The position numbers and the translations under genes are program-made. Under the pieces are notes generated by a model that saw nothing but the letters and a program-made list of their open reading frames with translations, was not told the origin of the DNA and ran no database searches. A DNA stretch of 64,000 nucleotides from Cryobacterium levicorallinum. GTDB taxonomy: Bacteria > Actinomycetota > Actinomycetes > Actinomycetales > Microbacteriaceae. How positions within the stretch are numbered: position 1 is the stretch's first letter; the number at the start of each line of letters is the position of its first letter. Where the stretch lies: positions 283,342 through 347,341 of the forward strand of contig NZ_SOFE01000022.1 in NCBI RefSeq assembly GCF_004402405.1, read 5' to 3'. Below are positions 55,413 to 64,000 of the stretch, one piece after another.

Positions 55413-56459
55413 ATGGTTTTTTCGGTGGCAGTGGCGGGCGCGAGCGGGTATGCGGGCGGCGAACTGCTGCGGCTGCTCGCCGGACACCCCGAATTCGAGG
55501 TGCGCACGGTCACCGCGCACAGCAATGCCGGGCAGCTCCTCATCGATGTGCAACCATCGCTGCGTTCCCTCGCCCACCTGACCCTGGTCGACACGACCCC
55601 GCAAAACCTCAGCGGGCATGACGTCGTCTTCGTCGCCCTGCCGCACGGAAAATCCGGCGAGCTGACCGCGCACCTGCCGGCCGACACCCTCGTCATCGAT
55701 TGCGGCGCCGACCATCGCCTCGAGAACCCCGACGACTGGGCCGCGTTCTACGGCGGCGACTACTTTGGCGCCTGGAGCTACGGCGTACCAGAACTGCTGA
55801 TCGGCACCGGCAAGCAGCGCGACCGACTGGTCGGTGCCCGCCGCATCGCCGCCCCCGGTTGCAACGCCAGCACGGTCGCCCTCGCCCTGGCTCCCGGCAT
55901 CCAGGCCGGCGTGATCGAGGCGCAGGACCTAGTCGCGGTGCTCGCCGTCGGCCCGAGCGGTGCCGGCAAGAGCCTGAAGCTACCCAACCTCGCGGCCGAG
56001 ATCCTCGGCTCGGCCAACCCCTACGCCGTCGGCGGCACCCACCGGCACATTCCCGAGATCGTGCAGTCGTTGCGCTGGGCCGGCTCCGAAACCAACGCCA
56101 CCATCTCGTTCACCCCGGTGATCGTGCCGATGGCTCGCGGTATCCTCGCCACCGCGACCGCTCGAATTGTGCCGGGCACCAGCGCCGCGGTCGTGCGTGC
56201 CGCCTGGCAGAGCGCCTACGCCGACGAACCGTTCGTGCACCTGCTGCCCGAGGGGCACTTTCCGCGCACGGCTGACGTTATCGGCGCGAACACAGCCCTG
56301 ATCGGCCTGGCCGTCGACGTAGCAGCCGGCCGGGTCGTCACGATCACCGCCATCGATAATCTTGTTAAGGGCACCGCCGGCGCTGCCATCCAATCCGCCA
56401 ACATTGCCCTGGGCCTGACCGAAACGCTCGGTCTGACCCTGAATGGAGTTGCTCCGTGA
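55413..56459 (+). CDS. argC: N-acetyl-gamma-glutamyl-phosphate reductase
   Basis: ArgC makes N-acetylglutamate semialdehyde. The 348-residue protein has the NADP loop [14 protein letters not shown] and the catalytic Cys150 ([11 protein letters not shown]) plus GTHRHIPEI. It opens the arginine cluster and overlaps argJ by 4 nt. Confidence 0.97.
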   Translation: MVFSVAVAGASGYAGGELLRLLAGHPEFEVRTVTAHSNAGQLLIDVQPSLRSLAHLTLVDTTPQNLSGHDVVFVALPHGKSGELTAHLPADTLVIDCGADHRLENPDDWAAFYGGDYFGAWSYGVPELLIGTGKQRDRLVGARRIAAPGCNASTVALALAPGIQAGVIEAQDLVAVLAVGPSGAGKSLKLPNLAAEILGSANPYAVGGTHRHIPEIVQSLRWAGSETNATISFTPVIVPMARGILATATARIVPGTSAAVVRAAWQSAYADEPFVHLLPEGHFPRTADVIGANTALIGLAVDVAAGRVVTITAIDNLVKGTAGAAIQSANIALGLTETLGLTLNGVAP

Positions 56460-57637
56460 GTGTCACCCTTCCCGCCGGTTTTGCTGCTGCCGGTGTCACC
56501 GCCGGCCTGAAAAAGTCCGGCGGGCTCGACCTCGCCCTCGTGCAAAATCTCGGTCCGCTGCAGAACGCCGCGACCGTGTTCACGAGCAACCGCTGCCAGG
56601 CCAACCCCGTCATCTGGAGCACCCAGGTCATGAGCGACGGCCGGGTCAGCGCGATCGTGCTCAACTCGGGCGGCGCCAACTGTTATACCGGCAGCATCGG
56701 CTTCCAGACCACCCATGCCACCGCCGAAGCGGTCGCCACGCGCCTCGACATCTCCTCCGGCGACGTACTGGTCTGCTCCACCGGGCTGATCGGAGAACAG
56801 CTCGACCTCGACCTCGTCACCGCCGGCGTCTGGGACGCTACCCTCGCCATCAAAACGGATGCCGCCACCACGCCCGAAGCCGGCCTCCTGGCCGCGCAGG
56901 CTATCATGACCACCGACACTCGCCCGAAGCAGGCCTCCCACACCTCGCCTCACGGCTGGAGCATTGGCGCAATGGCCAAGGGTGCCGGTATGCTCGCGCC
57001 GGGACTGGCCACGATGCTCGTCGTCATCACGACCGACGCCGTGCTCAGCTCGACCGACCTCGACACTGCGCTCCGCGCGGCGACCCGGGTCACTTTCGAC
57101 CGCCTCGATTCCGATGGCTGCATGTCGACCAACGACACCGTGAGCCTGCTCTGCTCCGGGGCGAGTGCCGTCCCCACCGACCACGCGGAATTCAGCAAAG
57201 CGCTCACCGACACCTGCCGCGACCTGGTCCTGCAGCTGCAGGGTGACGCCGAGGGCGCCGCGCACGACGTGGCGATCACGGTCACCAACGCCGTCTCCGA
57301 CGACGAAGCCGTCACCGTGGCCCGTGCGGTCTCGCGTAGCAACCTGTTCAAGTCGGCCATCTTCGGCAACGACCCCAACTGGGGCCGAGTGCTCGCCGCC
57401 GTCGGAACGGTACCGGTTCAGGACGCCGCATTCGACCCCTACGGCATCGATGTCGCCATCAACGGTGTGCAGGTCTGCACAGCGGGGGAGCCCGACCAGC
57501 CGCGCGAACTCGTCGACCTCTCGGGCCGCGCCGTGACTGTATTGATCGACCTGCACGCGGGTAGTGAAACGGCCACGCTGTGGACCAACGACCTCACCCA
57601 CGATTACGTCGAAGAGAACAGCGCGTACTCGAGCTGA
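56456..57637 (+). CDS. argJ: Bifunctional ornithine acetyltransferase/N-acetylglutamate synthase
   Basis: ArgJ recycles the acetyl group between acetylornithine and glutamate. The 393-residue precursor has the self-cleavage site [14 protein letters not shown] with nucleophile Thr186 and the oxyanion segment [12 protein letters not shown]. Whether it is also an acetyl-CoA-dependent synthase is not visible in sequence. argB begins 2 nt after the stop. Confidence 0.96.
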   Translation: MSVTLPAGFAAAGVTAGLKKSGGLDLALVQNLGPLQNAATVFTSNRCQANPVIWSTQVMSDGRVSAIVLNSGGANCYTGSIGFQTTHATAEAVATRLDISSGDVLVCSTGLIGEQLDLDLVTAGVWDATLAIKTDAATTPEAGLLAAQAIMTTDTRPKQASHTSPHGWSIGAMAKGAGMLAPGLATMLVVITTDAVLSSTDLDTALRAATRVTFDRLDSDGCMSTNDTVSLLCSGASAVPTDHAEFSKALTDTCRDLVLQLQGDAEGAAHDVAITVTNAVSDDEAVTVARAVSRSNLFKSAIFGNDPNWGRVLAAVGTVPVQDAAFDPYGIDVAINGVQVCTAGEPDQPRELVDLSGRAVTVLIDLHAGSETATLWTNDLTHDYVEENSAYSS

Positions 57638-57639
57638 AT

Positions 57640-58548
57640 ATGACCGACATCACCCACGCAGACGAAACCAGCCAGGCCGAAGCATCCGTCAAAGCCGCGA
57701 CGCTGATCGAAGCGCTGCCCTGGCTCAAACGCTTTCACGACCAGATCATCGTCGTGAAATTCGGCGGCAACGCCATGGTCAGCGAAGAGCTGCAACGCGC
57801 CTTCGCCGAGGACATGGTTTACCTGCGCTACGCCGGAATTCGCCCGGTCGTCGTGCACGGCGGCGGCCCGCAAATCTCGGCCATGCTCAAGCGCCTCGGC
57901 ATCGAGAGCGAGTTTCGCGGCGGCTACCGGGTGACCACGCCCGAAGCGATGGACGTGGTGCGCATGGTGCTCACCGGCCAGATCAACCGCGACCTGGTCA
58001 GCCACATCAACCAGCACGGTCCGCTCGCCGCCGGACTGTCCGGCGAAGACGCCGGCCTGTTCCGCGGAAGACGTCGCGGCGTGGTCATCGACGGCGAAGA
58101 AGTCGACCTCGGACTGGTCGGCGACGTCATCGACGTCGACCCCGAAGCGGTGCTCGCCCAGCTCGCGGCAGGCCGCATCCCGGTGGTCTCGTCGATCGCC
58201 CCCGATACGGATGTCCCCGGCCAGTCCCTCAACGTCAACGCCGACGCTGCTGCTGCCGCACTCGCGATCGCGCTCGGCGCGGCGAAGCTCGTGATTCTCA
58301 CCGACGTCGCCGGGCTTTACCGAGACTGGCCGAACCGGGATTCGCTGGTGTCGATCATCGACGTGGTCGAGCTGCGCGGTCTGCTTCCGCAGCTGGAATC
58401 AGGCATGATCCCCAAAATGACCGCCTGCCTCGACGCCGTCGAGGGCGGCGTCGCCAAGGCCGCGATCATCGACGGGCGAGTGCCGCACTCGATCCTGCTC
58501 GAAATTTTTACTGGAAGCGGCATCGGCACGGAGGTAGTACCCGCATGA
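57640..58548 (+). CDS. argB: Acetylglutamate kinase
   Basis: The start at 57640 (MTDITHADE) follows argJ directly. The 302-residue kinase phosphorylates N-acetylglutamate and is usually the arginine-feedback-controlled step. It has [19 protein letters not shown] and the substrate segment [18 protein letters not shown]. It overlaps argD by 4 nt. Confidence 0.96.
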   Translation: MTDITHADETSQAEASVKAATLIEALPWLKRFHDQIIVVKFGGNAMVSEELQRAFAEDMVYLRYAGIRPVVVHGGGPQISAMLKRLGIESEFRGGYRVTTPEAMDVVRMVLTGQINRDLVSHINQHGPLAAGLSGEDAGLFRGRRRGVVIDGEEVDLGLVGDVIDVDPEAVLAQLAAGRIPVVSSIAPDTDVPGQSLNVNADAAAAALAIALGAAKLVILTDVAGLYRDWPNRDSLVSIIDVVELRGLLPQLESGMIPKMTACLDAVEGGVAKAAIIDGRVPHSILLEIFTGSGIGTEVVPA

Positions 58549-59726
58549 CTCAACATCCCTGGCAAGACCGTTTCGCCGACGCGATGATGAAAACCTTCAG
58601 CCCGCCGTTGGCCATGCTCGTGCGCGGTGAGGGCTGCTATGTCTGGGACGAAAAAGGCACCCAGTACCTCGACTTTCTGGCCGGCATCGCCGTGAACTCG
58701 CTCGGCCACGCCCACCCCGAGGTCGTCGCCGCCGTCACGAAGCAGATCGGCACGATCAGCCACGTCTCCAACTATTTCGCCACGCCGCCGCAGATCGAGC
58801 TGGCCGAACGTCTCAAGCGCATCACCGGCGCCGGCGACGAAGGTCGGGTTTACTTCTGCAACTCCGGCGCCGAGGCCAACGAGGCCGCGTTCAAACTGGC
58901 CCGCCTCAACAATAAGGGCCACCGCAACCGCATTATTTCGCTGCACGACTCCTTCCACGGTCGCACCATGGGAGCCCTCGCGCTCTCCGGCAAACCGCAC
59001 ATGCGCGAGGCCTTCGAACCGGTTCCCGGCGGCGTCGAACACATCGACAGCACGATCAAGGCACTCGAAGCGACCATCGACACCACCGTCGCCGCACTGT
59101 TTCTCGAACCGGTCAAGGGCGAGGCCGGCGTCATCGACCTGCCCGATGGCTATCTGAAGCGTGCGCGGGAGCTGTGCACCGAGCACGGTGTGCTGCTCAT
59201 CCTCGATGAGATCCAGACCGGCATCGCTCGTTCCGGCGCCTGGTTCGCCTACAACCACGCCGACATTCTTCCGGATGCTGTCACCATCGCCAAAGGGATG
59301 GGCGGCGGTGTTCCCATTGGTGCGCTCGTCACCTTTGGCTGGGCCTCCGAACTGTTTCGCCGTGGCCAGCACGGCTCGACCTTCGCCGGGAATCCGCTGG
59401 TGACCGCGACCGCGAACGCGGTGCTCGGCGTGATCGAACGCGACGATCTCGCCGCCAACGCCACCTTAAGGGGCCAGCAGCTGCGCGAGATCATTCTCGG
59501 TTTCAAGTCTCCCTGGATCGAGGAAGTGCGTGGGCGCGGACTGCTGCTCGGCATCGGCCTGACCGAACCGGTCGCGTTGAAGCTGGGAGCTGCCGCTTTG
59601 GCCGAGGGCCTGATCGTCAACGCCGCCAATGAGACCAGCATTCGAATCGCCCCACCGCTGATCGTGGGTGACACCGAACTCGCCGACTTCCAGGACCGGT
59701 TCGGGCGAGCCCTGGCCAGCCTCTAG
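58545..59726 (+). CDS. argD: Acetylornithine aminotransferase
   Basis: ArgD transaminates N-acetylglutamate semialdehyde to acetylornithine with PLP. The 393-residue protein has [17 protein letters not shown], the Asp in LILDEIQTG and the PLP Lys250 ([13 protein letters not shown]). ArgD can also serve in lysine biosynthesis. Confidence 0.96.
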   Translation: MTQHPWQDRFADAMMKTFSPPLAMLVRGEGCYVWDEKGTQYLDFLAGIAVNSLGHAHPEVVAAVTKQIGTISHVSNYFATPPQIELAERLKRITGAGDEGRVYFCNSGAEANEAAFKLARLNNKGHRNRIISLHDSFHGRTMGALALSGKPHMREAFEPVPGGVEHIDSTIKALEATIDTTVAALFLEPVKGEAGVIDLPDGYLKRARELCTEHGVLLILDEIQTGIARSGAWFAYNHADILPDAVTIAKGMGGGVPIGALVTFGWASELFRRGQHGSTFAGNPLVTATANAVLGVIERDDLAANATLRGQQLREIILGFKSPWIEEVRGRGLLLGIGLTEPVALKLGAAALAEGLIVNAANETSIRIAPPLIVGDTELADFQDRFGRALASL

Positions 59727-59822
59727 GCTGGACGAATCCCTCTGTGCTTGCTGGGAACCGTGCGGGGCCGCTGGAGCGGCATCCGCTTGCCCGCTAAAAG
59801 CATTCCAACCGAAAGTGACACC

Positions 59823-60752
59823 GTGACCCGCCATTTCCTGCGCGACGACGACATCTCCCCGGCCGAACAGGCCGAGATTCTCGACCTGGCCCTGGAGCTG
59901 AAGCGAGACCGATTCGCGGTGCGCCCGCTCAATGGCCCGCAGACCGTGGCGGTCATTTTCGACAAGTCTTCGACCCGCACCCGGGTGTCCTTCGCGGTCG
60001 GCATCGCCGACCTCGGCGGCAGCCCGCTCATCATCAGCACCGCGAACAGCCAGCTCGGCGGCAAGGAAACCGCCGCCGACACCGCTCGCGTGTTGGAACG
60101 CCAGGTCGCCGCAATCGTCTGGCGCACCTACGGTCAGGCCGGACTCGAAGAAATGGCGCTCGGTACCACGGTGCCGGTCATCAACGCGCTCAGCGATGAT
60201 TTTCACCCCTGCCAGCTGCTCGCCGACCTGCTCACCATCCGGGAACACCGCGGCGACCTGGCCGGCCAGATCCTCGCCTTTCTCGGCGACGGCGCCTGCA
60301 ACATGGGCCAGTCCTACCTGCTCGCCGGCGCGACTGCGGGGATGCACGTGCGTATCGCGTCGCCGGTCGGGTACACCCCCACCGATCAGGTCGTAGCGGA
60401 TGCGACCGCCATCGCCGCCCAGACCGGCGGCTCGGTCGCGCTGTTCACTGACCCGCGCGAGGCCGTCACCGGTGTCGATGTGGTCATCACCGATACCTGG
60501 GTGTCGATGGGTAAGGAAGAGGAGAAGGCCGCGCGCCTCGGCGACCTCGGCCAGTACCGGGTCGACGCGGAACTGATGAGCCTGGCCAAGCCGGGCGCGC
60601 ACTTCATGCACTGCCTGCCGGCCGACCGCGGCTACGAGGTGACCGCCGACGTCATCGACGGCCCGCAGAGCATCATCTGGGACGAGGCGGAGAACCGCCT
60701 GCACGCCCAGAAGGCGCTGTTGGTCTGGCTGCTCGCCCACAACGCGGCCTGA
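59823..60752 (+). CDS. argF: Ornithine carbamoyltransferase
   Basis: I place the start at GTG 59823 ([10 protein letters not shown]); a longer frame to 59748 is not conserved. The 309-residue protein has the carbamoyl-phosphate motif SSTRTR, DDFHPCQ and HCLPADR, making citrulline from ornithine. It is 96 nt after argD. Confidence 0.95.
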   Translation: MTRHFLRDDDISPAEQAEILDLALELKRDRFAVRPLNGPQTVAVIFDKSSTRTRVSFAVGIADLGGSPLIISTANSQLGGKETAADTARVLERQVAAIVWRTYGQAGLEEMALGTTVPVINALSDDFHPCQLLADLLTIREHRGDLAGQILAFLGDGACNMGQSYLLAGATAGMHVRIASPVGYTPTDQVVADATAIAAQTGGSVALFTDPREAVTGVDVVITDTWVSMGKEEEKAARLGDLGQYRVDAELMSLAKPGAHFMHCLPADRGYEVTADVIDGPQSIIWDEAENRLHAQKALLVWLLAHNAA

Positions 60753-60774
60753 CCGACCCGATCGCGGCCATCCG

Positions 60775-60818
60775 CTCTCATGCTTTCTGACCGGGCCTGG
60801 GCCCGGAAAGAGTGAGAG
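60775..60818 (+). terminator. Long imperfect hairpin between argF and argG
   Basis: CTCTCA/TGAGAG outside, CTTT/AAAG in the middle and CCGGGCC-TG-GGCCCGG inside form one long hairpin. There is no T-run. It stands where argR is found in many actinobacteria. Confidence 0.55.
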
Positions 60819-60862
60819 AAGCGGGCGGGCGACCGGGCGACCGGGGGCCGCGCCACAGCACG

Positions 60863-60868
60863 TAAACT
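60863..60868 (+). promoter_or_regulatory. Putative -10 hexamer (TAAACT) for argG
   Basis: TAAACT lies 29 nt before the argG ATG; here AGGGAG provides a normal ribosome-binding site, so the mRNA has a short leader. Confidence 0.4.
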
Positions 60869-60897
60869 TTAGACAGATCAAGATTTTAGGGAGAACC

Positions 60898-63535
<2,638 letters not shown>

Positions 63536-63655
63536 CCGTGCCGAACGCGTCCGGCCCGGCTGGAAAGTCAGTGGGGTTGGCGCTTGGAATCGAGTCCTCG
63601 TGGTGGTTTTGGATGCCGGGGGAGGCATCCGTTCAGGCCGTCGAAAAGAGCGGCG

Positions 63656-64000
63656 CTAGACCAGTGCCATCGGCACGAGGGCGGCGCAGGCACAGGCCCA
63701 GGTGAGGCTTGACAGGGTGCCGATGATGAACCTCTCACGCGATTCTGCCGCGGCCAGCTCGGTGAACCGGCCGACACCCTTGATGGCGACGACGACGGCG
63801 ATGGCCTCGGGGAAGCCAGCCAGAATAGCGCCGGCCACGGCGAGACGTTCCAGGATGCCGATGGTCACACCCCCGCGCAGCACCTCGTGGGTCTCCGGAT
63901 CACTGATCCCGGCCATGGTCGGGGCCGGTTTTCCGGCGTTCAGAACCATGATTCCACCGTGCTGGCCCGGCGGCACCGAGTTGTTGGTGGCGAGATCGAG
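63656..64000 (-). CDS. Membrane protein of unknown function, 5' end outside the window
   Basis: Reading the minus strand the frame is open to base 64000, so the start is probably beyond the edge; an internal GTG at 63976 is possible but unsupported. The visible part has two or three hydrophobic helices (VTIGILERLAVAGAILAGF, AIAVVVAIKGVG, WACACAALVPMALV) around a GRFTELAAAESRERFIIGTL motif. I do not recognise the family. Confidence 0.5.
   Translation of the reverse strand, partial: LDLATNNSVPPGQHGGIMVLNAGKPAPTMAGISDPETHEVLRGGVTIGILERLAVAGAILAGFPEAIAVVVAIKGVGRFTELAAAESRERFIIGTLSSLTWACACAALVPMALV

Noticed and set aside
56216-57601. 461-codon open frame antisense to argC/argJ
   Set aside because: Covers two unrelated conserved genes on the other strand and has no domain; a shadow frame.
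57564-58544. Extension of the argD frame upstream over argB
   Set aside because: The extra residues are Arg/Pro/Gly-rich shadow of argB; conserved ArgD sequence begins at 58545.
60753-60897. A short or broken argR between argF and argG
   Set aside because: No frame in the 145-bp gap resembles an ArgR winged helix or oligomerisation domain.

Overview
The window is high-GC DNA carrying a housekeeping gene order typical of Actinomycetota: M16 peptidase/dapB, thyX-dapA, ftsK-pgsA-cinA-clgR-recA-recX-miaB-miaA-dapF-hflX, lexA with a divergent LysM gene, hisC-hisB-hisH-priA, infC-rpmI-rplT, pheST and the arginine cluster. GTG/TTG starts, PriA, ClgR, Lhr and GluABCD point the same way. The overall character fits the family Microbacteriaceae; genus cannot be resolved by eye. 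I see no rRNA, tRNA, CRISPR array, insertion sequence or prophage.

Layout: 1-6550 lysine/cell-wall and nucleotide genes (dapB, thyX, dapA) with small redox and membrane genes on the minus strand. 6728-9707 is a MacA/MacB-like efflux cassette sitting where many relatives carry RNase J. 9807-22843 is the conserved ftsK-to-hflX block, including the SOS effector recA. 22844-30387 is an accessory metal island: two COG0523 GTPases and a [2Fe-2S] ferredoxin-like protein on the minus strand; a divergent, apparently frameshifted zinc-independent L36 behind a Zur-box-like palindrome; a 14-His small protein; a chromate operon (chrB split into two genes, then chrA) behind a perfect palindromic operator; and the decayed remains of an ECF sigma factor and a membrane-anchored partner. 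30388-33786 is metF-metE. 33894-35302 is lexA and its divergent LysM partner. 35334-39399 is histidine biosynthesis plus SseB. 39430-44932 is the repair pair lhr-nei. 44999-47822 holds DUF1844, the infC operon and a TrmH methyltransferase. 48086-51512 is a glutamate ABC importer, 51536-55242 pheST, 55413-63535 argCJBDF-argGH (no argR between argF and argG), and 63656-64000 a truncated membrane protein.

Cross-cutting signals: many genes start 6-8 nt after a TAnnnT -10 hexamer, suggesting widespread leaderless transcription; in two cases the upstream gene's stop codon is part of that -10. The heptamer GCATCCG/CGGATGC recurs about equally on both strands, inside codons and inside terminator stems. 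SOS-box-like sequences precede recA and lie between lexA and the LysM gene. The most interesting places are the zinc/chromate island (22.8-30 kb), the triplicated 30-bp unit inside lhr, and the operator/-10 fusion at chrB.
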